Assembly (NCBI RefSeq): GCF_017983445.1
Contig: NZ_JAGOBJ010000011.1
Coordinates: 124,001-188,000, forward strand
Reading direction: 5' to 3'
Source: Halomonas sp.
GTDB taxonomy: Bacteria; Pseudomonadota; Gammaproteobacteria; Pseudomonadales; Halomonadaceae
DNA length: 64,000 bases
The notes under the pieces: model-generated
The model's input: the letters and a program-made list of their open reading frames with translations, nothing else
What the model was told of the DNA's origin: nothing
Databases searched by the model: none
Program-made: the position numbers and the translations under genes
Part shown: positions 46,633 through 54,599 of the stretch, one piece after another
How the letters are laid out: each line of letters starts with the position of its first letter
Position numbering within the stretch: the first letter of the stretch is position 1

Positions 46633-48321
46633 ATGAATCTACTGAACCCTGAAAAATTGATTGCCCTTTCGCAGGCACCGGCCAATTCGGACGAATTTGA
46701 CGAGTGGTGTGGTCAGAACGATATTCTGCCGTTCCTTTGCGAAGAAGCTGGTGATGAGTATGTTCTGATTTACGCTAGCCTTGATCATGTTTATATCTAC
46801 GCACTTCTAGTACCTGAAAACGTAAATCTTGAAGATCACGGTGACGATCTTCTCAGCTGGAGCTCAAATCCTTTCTCCGGATGGAGTCTGGTCGCAAGTC
46901 AGGAGGATGCTTGGATTGAAAGGCCTTGTCAGTCCGAAGGAAGTGAAATTTTAAAGACTGCAACTCAAATAATTTTTGGCCGATCATTCGAAGGCCATAC
47001 TAATGAACCAATCTATTTTGAAGTAAATCAAGAAATAACGCAGGTTCTGGACCTTCACTACGTTAGTGAAAGAAATGCATGGTGCAGACTGGATCAGCAC
47101 GGCGATATTGAGAATTGCGTCAGCATAATTGGCCTCAAAGGAGGTCGAGCTATCCTAGTGAAGGCCGAGGTCTTGGATAAATATTGTGCAGCCTCTCGAA
47201 CGAAGCTTTTAAGAATGTACGATTTCACTCGGTATCGAAAAAGTGGGTTCTCGGGATGGGGAGAGGGTAGCGATGAACGCCAGCTTCCTAGGTACGACGG
47301 AATAGCTGTGAGGTTAACAGTTCAGCCTGGGGTTGGCAGCTATTCGCGTGGGATACAGCTAATCGAGCCAAGAATGTCAGCTGCTTCAGTTCGCTCCGAA
47401 ATTTTGGGAATTCATGACGATAAAAGAGAATACGCTAGCTTCATTGCTCAAGATTGGAAGAACAAGCGAATAGCAGAAATATCATGCGCGCCCGGTGCGA
47501 CAGCCAACTACTTCACTGACTCAGATCTTCCTTTTGAACTTAGCCCTGCGTACTTTCGGCCAGAGGTGCTTTCCAAGTACAAGGCTGATCGTCAGAAATA
47601 TACTTTGCAAGATCGCTCTATCACTTGCCGCGGGGCTTGGTATTTAAAAACATATGACATTAACGAGGCGGGCCAAGTACATACTTATCTTGTGTACTTG
47701 AGACAGCTGCCCTATGCGGAGCAGTTGCATTGGAAACAGTTTAATGAGGCACCGAAATCTGGGCTGTCAAAAAGAGCTTTTACGACGGACTTTGAAGGTC
47801 AGTGGCACGACGAGTACGACGCTCTGCTGGCTTTGAAAACTAAACTGCGCGAGCTTATAGAAAGGAAATGCCCTTGGTGGGATTTGCCAAATCTTGATCA
47901 GATTGAAGAAGTTCACTATCCGGTGACTGCATCAAGAGATGAATGGGCAAACGAAATCATGGCACTGGACCAACTAGTTGTTGAAGGGTTAAATCAGAAG
48001 TGGTTGAAGGAAAAAGCTACTGAGCTGGGGCAAAAACCATCAGCGACGATGCGACAGTTAAAGTTACTGGAGGCTTGCTTGGTCGGATTGGGGTTTGAGG
48101 AAGAACATGCGCGTAATCTTATGGGCCCATTTCACGAACTGCATAACCTGAGATCTCTGGTTCGAGGTCATCGATGGGGCTCGGATGCTACCAGTGAGAG
48201 CAAAAGGATTTTGAAAGAGTTTGGCGAATATAAAAACCATTTCAAGTCTCTTTGCCAGAGTTGCGATGAATCACTTGAGCTGATTGTTGCTGGTTTCTCA
48301 GAGCATGGAGCTAGTGCTTAG
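46633..48321 (+). CDS. Unknown 562-aa protein, cassette 3
   Basis: Not recognised. Soluble, acidic, with no P-loop or nuclease motif that I can identify. The C-terminal ~120 residues are helical, with LMGPFHELHNLRSLVRGH resembling a HEPN-like four-helix bundle segment, but the R-x4-6-H nuclease motif is not clearly present. Its place in a run of defence-type cassettes suggests a conflict role. The ATG at 46633 follows GGGAAAAAGC; an in-frame ATG at 46600 lies within the attC and is rejected. Confidence 0.75.
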   Translation: MNLLNPEKLIALSQAPANSDEFDEWCGQNDILPFLCEEAGDEYVLIYASLDHVYIYALLVPENVNLEDHGDDLLSWSSNPFSGWSLVASQEDAWIERPCQSEGSEILKTATQIIFGRSFEGHTNEPIYFEVNQEITQVLDLHYVSERNAWCRLDQHGDIENCVSIIGLKGGRAILVKAEVLDKYCAASRTKLLRMYDFTRYRKSGFSGWGEGSDERQLPRYDGIAVRLTVQPGVGSYSRGIQLIEPRMSAASVRSEILGIHDDKREYASFIAQDWKNKRIAEISCAPGATANYFTDSDLPFELSPAYFRPEVLSKYKADRQKYTLQDRSITCRGAWYLKTYDINEAGQVHTYLVYLRQLPYAEQLHWKQFNEAPKSGLSKRAFTTDFEGQWHDEYDALLALKTKLRELIERKCPWWDLPNLDQIEEVHYPVTASRDEWANEIMALDQLVVEGLNQKWLKEKATELGQKPSATMRQLKLLEACLVGLGFEEEHARNLMGPFHELHNLRSLVRGHRWGSDATSESKRILKEFGEYKNHFKSLCQSCDESLELIVAGFSEHGASA

Positions 48322-48323
48322 GG

Positions 48324-48375
48324 CTGAAACTAAAAATGCAATGCACGCGTCAAGCGCGTGATTGAGGCGTTATGT
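48324..48375 (+). repeat. attC site 3, left end diverged
   Basis: The right half ATTGAGGCGTTATGT is canonical; TGCAATGCACGCG on the left pairs with GCGCGTGATTGA, leaving unpaired Gs. The outer left box reads GAAAC instead of the expected TAAC, so this site may be partly decayed. It starts 3 bases after the stop codon. Confidence 0.7.
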
Positions 48376-48399
48376 GTACAAGGAAACTGAAAGCTCCCA

Positions 48400-49278
48400 A
48401 TGATTCTAAATCCTAAATCGCTTGAAAAATTGCGCCTACTGATTAACGAAGAGACTGAGTATCGATCAGGTCCTCAGCTTGTTCGTTTCTTCAATAGCAT
48501 GGGGTTTAATGATTCTTACGGGCAAGGGTTTCCATCGCGATGGATGTTCACTGACGAAAAACTGGAACGAATCAACGGTGCCCCGGAGCTAGATCAATGC
48601 ATCAGAATGGTGCTCAATCCTGCAAATTTTATAGATAGGATCGCAGACCTCGATAATTGTATTTCCGAATTGAATAAATTCCTTGCCTTTGACAAGTGGA
48701 AAGTCGTGCGCGAGGGAGCTGATATTAAGTTTAAGAAACTAGATAAAGTTGAAATCGAGGAGCCATCTGCGCCTGTTCAAACAGATACAGTAGATGAGTT
48801 CTTGAGCAGGGAATTTTCAAAAGTATCAGTGCAAAATATCGGATTGGACGGAATGGTTTCTGCGATCCTTGAGCAGAGAATCAAAGAGATTGAAAAATGC
48901 TATTCTTCTGGCGCTTATCTATCTGTAATTCTGATTGCTGGTAGCACTCTAGAGGGGATCCTTCTCGGCTTAGCGATTAAGCATCCCAAACATTTCAATA
49001 CCGCAGCCTCATCGCCAAAGGATGGTTTGGGAAAAGTTCGTCAATTTCACGAATGGTCACTTAGTGCGTTCATTGATGTTGCGTACGAACTCCGGCTTGT
49101 ACAGCACGATATTCAAAAGTTTAGCCACACTCTGAGAGACTTTCGGAACTATATTCATCCGTTCCAGCAGATGAGCTCTGGATTCAACCCAAGACAACAC
49201 ACCGCAAAAATATGCTTGCAGGTGCTGAAGGCAGCAATACACGAGATTGGCGAAAATGTTGGAAAAATCAACACATAA
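48400..49278 (+). CDS. Abortive infection protein with Abi_C-like C-terminus, cassette 4
   Basis: A 292-aa protein. The C-terminal ~110 residues (ILIAGSTLEGILLGLA, VQHDIQKFSHTLRDFRNYIH) match the Abi_C (PF14355) type: helical, with the R-N-Y-x-H end like HEPN RNases. The N-terminal half (about residues 1-130) is a separate domain with no recognised motif. Such proteins are linked to abortive phage infection. The stop codon TAA falls inside the left box of the following attC. Confidence 0.82.
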   Translation: MILNPKSLEKLRLLINEETEYRSGPQLVRFFNSMGFNDSYGQGFPSRWMFTDEKLERINGAPELDQCIRMVLNPANFIDRIADLDNCISELNKFLAFDKWKVVREGADIKFKKLDKVEIEEPSAPVQTDTVDEFLSREFSKVSVQNIGLDGMVSAILEQRIKEIEKCYSSGAYLSVILIAGSTLEGILLGLAIKHPKHFNTAASSPKDGLGKVRQFHEWSLSAFIDVAYELRLVQHDIQKFSHTLRDFRNYIHPFQQMSSGFNPRQHTAKICLQVLKAAIHEIGENVGKINT

Positions 49279-49345
49279 CCAGGTGCTCCAGCCGACCGAT
49301 TTTCCGCTGGCTCTCCAAACCGGCGGCTGAGCCCAGGCATTAGGC
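49273..49345 (+). repeat. attC site 4
   Basis: ACATAACCAGGTGCTCCAGCC pairs with GGCTGAGCCCAGGCATTAGG. GCTCCAGCC against GCTCAGCC leaves one unpaired C. The right core box is ATTAGGC in place of GTTAGGC, a one-base change at the recombination point that may weaken it. Confidence 0.8.
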
Positions 49346-49363
49346 TTTTAAAGGAAATCAGCA

Positions 49364-49474
49364 TTGAAAATTTTTAAGCAGGTGGTAAAAGAATTCTGGA
49401 TTCCATTGACGTTGTCCATCTTATGGGTTTTTTACAATGTATATGGGGACCGACGTCACCCCCTGATTGAGTAG
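49364..49474 (+). CDS. Small or truncated membrane ORF (36 aa) of a possible fifth cassette
   Basis: A TTG start after AAAGGAAATC begins MKIFKQVVKEFWIPLTLSI followed by a hydrophobic helix, and stops after 36 codons. It sits 18 bases behind attC 4, where a cassette gene should start. No attC follows, so it may be the front of a truncated cassette gene. Low certainty. Confidence 0.4.
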   Translation: MKIFKQVVKEFWIPLTLSILWVFYNVYGDRRHPLIE

Positions 49475-49577
49475 CGCTACACTTTAGAGTCCGATCCTAC
49501 GAAAGGAGATTGGACATTAAGAATCGTTTCAGCGGAAATGTATAATAGGTTAATTAGGCGAAGTAGCCCCTAGATCA

Positions 49578-49811
49578 TTAAAAAGCATTGTAAGTGCGCA
49601 AAAGCTCTTTTCGATGCCCCATGATGACCTTGACCGCTTTTTCATGGGCCTGACGTCGTGCCGCTAGCAAAAACACAGGATCTTGAAATACGGAACCCTT
49701 CGCCTCAGGCTTTCCAATTATAACTGATTGACCTGAAACACCAATCACTCGAATAGGCTCATGTGTTTTACTCCTGGGATTAGCTCTTTTATAGGTCATC
49801 AATGCCTCCAA
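49578..49811 (-). CDS. Hypothetical 77-aa protein
   Basis: A basic soluble protein with no recognised domain (RVIGVSGQSVIIGKPEAKGS in the middle, a helical C-terminus with VMGHRKELLRT-like residues). It is on the same strand as the umuDC operon and about 300 bp downstream of umuC. Moderate coding signal only. Confidence 0.5.
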   Translation of the reverse strand: MEALMTYKRANPRSKTHEPIRVIGVSGQSVIIGKPEAKGSVFQDPVFLLAARRQAHEKAVKVIMGHRKELLRTYNAF

Positions 49812-50114
49812 TTAACAGGTGCGTCATCATTAGAATGTAGCAACTAGCTATTAATGATACATATTTAGGTGACTATCCCTCGCCACGTCGGTACCTGGGT
49901 TTTGGCTTTGATAAGCTGCCCATTAAGCGCATAGAGATAGATGTGTTGGATCTCTGAGATAGTCCTCTTGATTATCGCAGATTTCAGTTTAATTCAATGC
50001 GCGGCTCGGATAACTAATATGATTACCCCTACAAAATATTGAGTTGATGGACTCGGCTCTAAAATAGTGGTTAAAAAACTAAAAGAAGTGTGTTAGGCCC
50101 ACAAAGGATTTGCT
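49812..50114. other. Gap between the 77-aa gene and umuC, possible remnant
   Basis: No complete gene. On the minus strand a frame without ATG (about 50000 to 49871) encodes a plausible C-terminus (ISEIQHIYLYALNGQLIKAK ending PTWRGIVT) and may be a gene remnant. No terminator was recognised. Confidence 0.3.
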
Positions 50115-51389
50115 CTATGTTTTAACAACGGCTAGCTCTTCCCACTTCGTTGTGTACCTTGGGGTTCGATGCTCGCAGCGCAGCTCCCATGCATTGGCCT
50201 TCCTCGGTATTCCCAGCCTGACAGTATTTTTTCCGTGCTCTCGGTTCAGCTTATCCATCATCGCCATTAATTTCTTGTTCCTTTCCCGCTTCTCATCACT
50301 CACTGGCTCAGCCAGCAACCCAAGCTGTTCATTGCCGTAGTCGCAAAGATCCATCAGCATGACGCCGCATTTTTGATACCTGATACCCGGTTTGAATATG
50401 CTCTCTAGCCCAGCCATCGCGGTACGAACCAGCTCACGACTGTCATCCGTCGGGTGGGGCAGTGGTATCACTAACGATTTGCTGTAGCTGGGTAGGTCCT
50501 GCCGAAATCTGTTAGTGCGCACGAACACCATGATCGCTTGAGCTAAGCTACCTTGTTTGCGTAGCTTCTCTCCGGCGCGTGATGTGTGAGTGCGTATCGC
50601 TTCATGTAAGTCGGTCTTGTTGCTAGTGAGCCGCCCAAAACTGCGGCTTACCATTATCTGTTGTTTTGGCTGCGTCATGTCGTCTAGTGAGATGCAGTCT
50701 TGTCCACGTAGCTCATAAACGATGCGCTCCATCACAACCGAAAAGTGTTTCCTTAAGTGCTTAGGCGCGGCTTCACGTAACTGCCAAGCAGTTTCAATAC
50801 CAAGGGTTTGAAGACGAACAGCGCTGCGGCCTGCAACACCCCAAATCTCCGTAACCGGTAACTGCTCAAGGAAAGAGCGCGTGTCGTCGCTGTCTGGATG
50901 CATGATGGCCACACCGTTAAAGTGTGGCTCCTTTTTTGCGCGGTGGTTGGCGATCTTTGCCAGCGTTTTAGATGTGCTCAAGCCAACGCTTACAGGTATG
51001 CCGGTATCACGACGCACCTGGCGCCGCATCACTTGGCATCTCTCATCGAGAGTATGGAGCTCGAATCCTTCAAAACTCAAAAAGGATTCGTCGATCGAGT
51101 AAACGTCAACGTGGGGGGTGTGCTGACTGAGTACATCAGTGACCCTTCGAGACATGTCGCCGTACAGCGCGTAGTTGGAGCTCAGCAAAATACACTGACG
51201 GCGTACGTGCGGGTCGATCTGATGCGCTGGCATGCCCATCGCTACGCCAAGCTGCTTTATTTCAGCGGACCTGGCGACAACGCAGCCATCATTATTCGAC
51301 AGCACCCCAACGGGCTTGCCTTCCAGCTTCGGGTTGAACACGCGCTCACAGCTGACGTAGAAATTATTGCAGTCGACCAGGGCGATCAT
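50115..51389 (-). CDS. umuC: DNA polymerase V catalytic subunit UmuC
   Basis: A 424-aa Y-family polymerase, against 422 in E. coli. Palm motifs FALVDCNNFY-like (MIALVDCNNFYVSCERVF) and VYSIDESFL give the catalytic acids; the steric-gate Tyr is Tyr11. Helix-hairpin-helix and little-finger regions follow. It performs error-prone translesion synthesis with UmuD' and RecA. The ATG at 51389 overlaps the umuD stop (ATGA); an upstream extension read from 51449 lies within umuD and is not part of the protein. Confidence 0.95.
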   Translation of the reverse strand: MIALVDCNNFYVSCERVFNPKLEGKPVGVLSNNDGCVVARSAEIKQLGVAMGMPAHQIDPHVRRQCILLSSNYALYGDMSRRVTDVLSQHTPHVDVYSIDESFLSFEGFELHTLDERCQVMRRQVRRDTGIPVSVGLSTSKTLAKIANHRAKKEPHFNGVAIMHPDSDDTRSFLEQLPVTEIWGVAGRSAVRLQTLGIETAWQLREAAPKHLRKHFSVVMERIVYELRGQDCISLDDMTQPKQQIMVSRSFGRLTSNKTDLHEAIRTHTSRAGEKLRKQGSLAQAIMVFVRTNRFRQDLPSYSKSLVIPLPHPTDDSRELVRTAMAGLESIFKPGIRYQKCGVMLMDLCDYGNEQLGLLAEPVSDEKRERNKKLMAMMDKLNREHGKNTVRLGIPRKANAWELRCEHRTPRYTTKWEELAVVKT

Positions 51390-51835
51390 ATTGAGAAGCC
51401 CGGTGCCAGCGAGTGGATATTGTGTGTGACGACGCCCCACACCTGGCACTCTTTACCCTCAAGAGGGATCGGTCGGAACTCTGGGTTCGAGGCGATCAAG
51501 TAGGGTCGGTTGCCTATCGTGCCTAACTTTTTACAGGTGAGCTCACCGTCAACGCTCATGATAACGATGTGACCGGTCTTAGGCTCAAGAGAGCGATCGA
51601 CTATTAATAGGTCGCCATCATAAATACCGGCGCCGGTCATTGATGAGCCTTTGGAGCGCAGGTAATACGTCGCACTGGGGTGTTGAATGAGGTGAGCAAC
51701 TAGATCCAGCTCGGCTTCCAGATAGTCATCGGCCGGCGAAGGAAACCCGGTGCGCACTTCGCCAGCAGCTAGGGGGAGTTTAAGTGGTGGGGCGGTGGTA
51801 TCGACACGCCCGAGAACGGTGAGGTGGATGCTCAT
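51386..51835 (-). CDS. umuD: DNA polymerase V accessory subunit UmuD
   Basis: A 149-aa LexA-like autoprotease. The cleavage region reads GEVRTGFPSPADDY, with the cut expected between Thr29 and Gly30 (Cys-Gly in E. coli). The Ser-Lys dyad is Ser65 in GSSMTGAGIYDGD and Lys102 or Lys103 in LTCKKLG. RecA-stimulated cleavage yields UmuD'. ATGA overlaps join it to both neighbours. Confidence 0.95.
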   Translation of the reverse strand: MSIHLTVLGRVDTTAPPLKLPLAAGEVRTGFPSPADDYLEAELDLVAHLIQHPSATYYLRSKGSSMTGAGIYDGDLLIVDRSLEPKTGHIVIMSVDGELTCKKLGTIGNRPYLIASNPEFRPIPLEGKECQVWGVVTHNIHSLAPGFSI

Positions 51836-52065
51836 GCCATCGACTCCTCAGGGTTCCATGTAATCTGCACATGCTCGGAATGGTCATCCATGGTGGTGAG
51901 GGTGACGTTCTCGACAGTGCCCAGGTCGGAAAGCATGCGCGCCCAATCATCCGCTTCATCTTCAGGCTGGCGTTTTATCTCAACGTAGTGCTTCGACTGT
52001 GCACCCGGGCTATTGATTGCCCGCTGCACGCGCTGGATCAACTGCTGATACTTTTTCTCTGACAT
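51832..52065 (-). CDS. DUF1654 family protein, first gene of the umuDC operon
   Basis: A 77-aa protein whose body (YQQLIQRVQRAINSPGAQS, then WARMLSDLGTVENVTL) fits the DUF1654 family known mainly from Pseudomonas and its plasmids and phages. It is preceded by a LexA box and AGGAGG-type site, and overlaps umuD by 4 bp, so it is SOS induced. Function unknown; its position suggests a role in polymerase V control or lesion tolerance. Confidence 0.8.
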   Translation of the reverse strand: MSEKKYQQLIQRVQRAINSPGAQSKHYVEIKRQPEDEADDWARMLSDLGTVENVTLTTMDDHSEHVQITWNPEESMA

Positions 52066-52082
52066 AAGTGCCTCCTAAAATG

Positions 52083-52098
52083 CTGGTAATATATACAG
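52083..52098 (-). promoter_or_regulatory. LexA box controlling DUF1654-umuD-umuC
   Basis: On the minus strand CTGTATATATTACCAG matches CTG-N10-CAG, with the outer bases TA...CA extending the symmetry. It lies 18 bases upstream of the operon's first ATG, overlapping the expected promoter. Confidence 0.9.
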
Positions 52099-52194
52099 TA
52101 TTTTAGGCTGACGATAAGCGATGACCAGCGTTGACTGCAAGCACTCATGTGTCAGGGTGGCTGCGAGCCGTAATTTATCGTCTATCATTCAAGG

Positions 52195-52851
52195 ATGTGT
52201 GGACGATTCGCGTTATTTACCCCGCTTGATCAGCTGACCAAAATGGTTGGTGCTACTGTGCCCGAGCAAAAGGTAAGGCCTCGCTACAACGTCGCGCCCG
52301 GCACGTGGATCGCTGCCGTGCACCAGACGTCAGAAACCGAAGCACCGATCATTGGCGAGATGTGGTGGGGGTACAGACCGAGGTGGGCACAAAGCACAGG
52401 TAATCAACCGATCAACGCGAGAGTTGAGACGGTAGCCACCAACGCCTATTTCAAATCGGCGTTTTCAAAGCATAGATGCTTGATACCGGCTGACGGCTGG
52501 TATGAATGGATTAAAGACTCAAAACCCAAGCAACCGCATTACATTTGCCGCAAAAATCGTGAGCCGCTGTTTTTCGCAGGCATATTCGCTGAGCGTAATG
52601 ATGGAAGCCTAGGCTGTGCCATTGTCACTGAGCCCGGACGCGGTAGTGCTGCTGAGGTGCATGATCGAATGCCACTGATATTGGATGACGATAGCCTTAA
52701 GCATTGGTTAGCGCGTGACATTACTGATCGGGAGACGATTAAGCAGATGGTGCGACATATCGATGCCAGTCTGATAGAGCATTGGCCTGTGAGCACCAAG
52801 GTTAACAAGCCAAGCGAAAGGCAGAGCGAAGAGCTGATTAATCCGGCGTGA
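52195..52851 (+). CDS. SRAP/HMCES family abasic-site protein (YedK-like)
   Basis: A 218-aa protein that begins MCGRFALFTPLD. Cys2 becomes N-terminal and crosslinks to abasic sites in single-stranded DNA. NARVET, PADGWYEWI and the HDRMPLIL block carry the other conserved active-site residues (Asn, Glu and His). Divergent from the SOS operon across about 130 bp, so the LexA box might affect it as well. Probably protects abasic sites during replication. Confidence 0.93.
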   Translation: MCGRFALFTPLDQLTKMVGATVPEQKVRPRYNVAPGTWIAAVHQTSETEAPIIGEMWWGYRPRWAQSTGNQPINARVETVATNAYFKSAFSKHRCLIPADGWYEWIKDSKPKQPHYICRKNREPLFFAGIFAERNDGSLGCAIVTEPGRGSAAEVHDRMPLILDDDSLKHWLARDITDRETIKQMVRHIDASLIEHWPVSTKVNKPSERQSEELINPA

Positions 52852-52861
52852 TGTTATCTAA

Positions 52862-53752
52862 TCATCGGCAGATCGACTCGCAGGGCACACCATCACTATC
52901 ACCATCTAAGCGACCGTTTCCGCATTGATTCAAGTGGAACATTGCCTCTTCGCATGACGTCATGGCGCCGCAAGTCTTACGAGCTGAACAGTTAAATGCG
53001 GAACTGCTTTCCGATCGCAGAGAAAGAGAGGACTTTGCTGTCATTAGTGCTGGTGTTTGTTGGATGGCTACCTCACCAACATAAGCGTTGGCCGTTCCTT
53101 GCGCAGTGGCAATCCTTCGATTGCGCTCCCGCTCCCACTCATCGACCGGATCTTGATGTGCCCAGGCTGTAAATAATTGCTGCTGCTGTCGACTGATCTC
53201 GATGCCATAGGTATCCCGCATATACCAATAGGTGCGCGCAATGTCACCGCGGCGGTGGGGCGGTGGTTGGAAGGTCCGTTCTTCAAACGATACAGAGACC
53301 TCGCAAGCACCATATTCATGAACGGGCGTATTGACCATGCCAAATCGCATATTGGACCTATCGCCGTTTACTTCACCAATGGCGGGCACCAAATTATGCA
53401 GGTCTGCCTCAGCCATTCGAAATACTGCGTCGTTTTGGCGGCAATTGTCCCGACCACCATCCTGCCAGCATTGGCGCTGTCGGCCGAAATCATAAGCGGG
53501 CATCACATGCTCCCATTCAATGCGGCTAGCCCTTTGTGGCTGCTTTCTGATGTCATAGCCACATGCTTCCAAGTTGGGGCCAGCCTCAAAGTCGAATTGG
53601 CAGCCACAGTAAAAGGAAGTGTCCTGGTCGTAATAAATTTGCGCTTCAGCAATTCGCTTTGCCGCGTTAAAGGAAGATGGGACAGCAGCTGGGGATTGGC
53701 TCGATAGCAGCAGAGCGGCGGCAAATGCAATGAGGTAAGCAACTTTCATCAT
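52862..53752 (-). CDS. Secreted endonuclease I with excalibur calcium-binding tail
   Basis: A 296-aa exported protein. Signal peptide to about residue 23 (hydrophobic LIAFAAALLLSS, Ala-x-Ala-type end). The endonuclease I core has the beta-beta-alpha-metal motif around RIEWEHVMPAYDFG and DLHNLVPAIGEVNGDRSN. The last ~45 residues form an excalibur domain (SCEEAMFHLNQCGNGRLDGD with D-x-D-x-DG and Cys). Fusion of endonuclease I to excalibur is known in some bacteria; the role may be destruction of extracellular or incoming DNA. Confidence 0.9.
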   Translation of the reverse strand: MMKVAYLIAFAAALLLSSQSPAAVPSSFNAAKRIAEAQIYYDQDTSFYCGCQFDFEAGPNLEACGYDIRKQPQRASRIEWEHVMPAYDFGRQRQCWQDGGRDNCRQNDAVFRMAEADLHNLVPAIGEVNGDRSNMRFGMVNTPVHEYGACEVSVSFEERTFQPPPHRRGDIARTYWYMRDTYGIEISRQQQQLFTAWAHQDPVDEWERERNRRIATAQGTANAYVGEVAIQQTPALMTAKSSLSLRSESSSAFNCSARKTCGAMTSCEEAMFHLNQCGNGRLDGDSDGVPCESICR

Positions 53753-53918
53753 ATTAGTGATCCCTTCATGAGAAGGGGGAGACTAATAAAATTTCATCCC
53801 AGTTGCGAGCTGATTGGTACTATTAAGTAGTCTTTTGACTAAAGTACGCTTCGCTTCGGCGTGATAGATGCTAGTCTCGTAGTGCTGGTGGTAGGCCAGC
53901 TATAATAAGGAGACAATC

Positions 53919-54086
53919 ATGAAGAAGGTATTATTAGCTCTAATGCTGGCTGGTATGTTCTTCGGAGCAGGTAACGTGTCAGCGTCCACAACTATTTATA
54001 GCGGTGATGTGGTCTCGCACAGCGGTGGTACCGATAAGAACGGTTGCCATCGAGATACGAAGGCTGGCACACGTCACTGCCACTAA
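53919..54086 (+). CDS. YHYH-type secreted micro-protein (55 aa)
   Basis: A signal peptide (MKKVLLALMLAGMFFGAG) is followed by a short mature part with HSGGTDKNGCHRDTKAGTRH, the GG-T/L-D-x-x-GCH...HCH motif of YHYH-domain proteins that often accompany or fuse to secreted nucleases. AAGGAG lies 8 bases ahead of the ATG. The His and Cys residues may bind metal. It is divergent from the endonuclease I gene, 166 bp away. Confidence 0.75.
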   Translation: MKKVLLALMLAGMFFGAGNVSASTTIYSGDVVSHSGGTDKNGCHRDTKAGTRHCH

Positions 54087-54599
54087 GTAAGGTTTTGCAA
54101 AGCCTTAAAAGTCGCCTTAGGCATGCCGGACGCGTTGCACTTAACCTTTCTCTTGGGTTGCTTAGTGTATTGTACTCTTAAGGATGTGCGAAATCCTGAT
54201 TGTCCTATAGCGATCCTGAGCGGACATCTCGGCAGAAGCGGATACTATAAGTTCAGCAATTCCGCGTCGGGGCTCGACTGGTCTTGTCCCTATGCCTACA
54301 CGGGTAAAGTCATGTGCAACAGGGGCATTGCGCCACCTAGCAACGTCATCTGGTGGTCGAGCCCGCCACTACGGCTACCGTAGTCATGCCCACCGGCATA
54401 GGGTAAACCGACACAATGCTCGCTCTGATCATTGCCGGGAAAATGTGTCGTACACTGATCCTCGTACCTCGGACGCTCTCAGAATTCAATTGGTGAACAA
54501 ATGCGCTGAGATGAAAACGCTTCGTGTTTCGCGAAGGACTATACGCGGTAGCTCTGTATCAAATAGATCTACCCTTATCTATGGATCAAAAATATAAGT
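54087..54599. other. Gap of 513 bases ahead of the Lamassu-type operon
   Basis: No convincing gene. Composition changes from host-like to AT-rich across the stretch. It should hold the operon promoter but no strong match was recognised. GCCTTA-type short repeats just after 54098 could form a weak terminator for the micro-protein gene. Confidence 0.4.

Larger units (their letters stand above)
44360..49345 (+). mobile_element. Integrase-less integron cassette array (CALIN-like), four cassettes
   Basis: Four genes on one strand, each followed closely by an attC-like site that ends in a GTTRRRY-type box: the AAA ATPase, TIR, 562-aa and Abi_C genes. Each gene start falls 16-51 bases after the previous site. 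No integron integrase is present anywhere in the window; the three tyrosine recombinases at 38-43 kb are not of IntI size or layout. This is the pattern called a cluster of attC sites lacking an integrase. Confidence 0.75.

Noticed and set aside
51390-51449. 20-residue N-terminal extension of UmuC
   Set aside because: It overlaps umuD coding sequence and the Y-family fold starts at MIALVDC.
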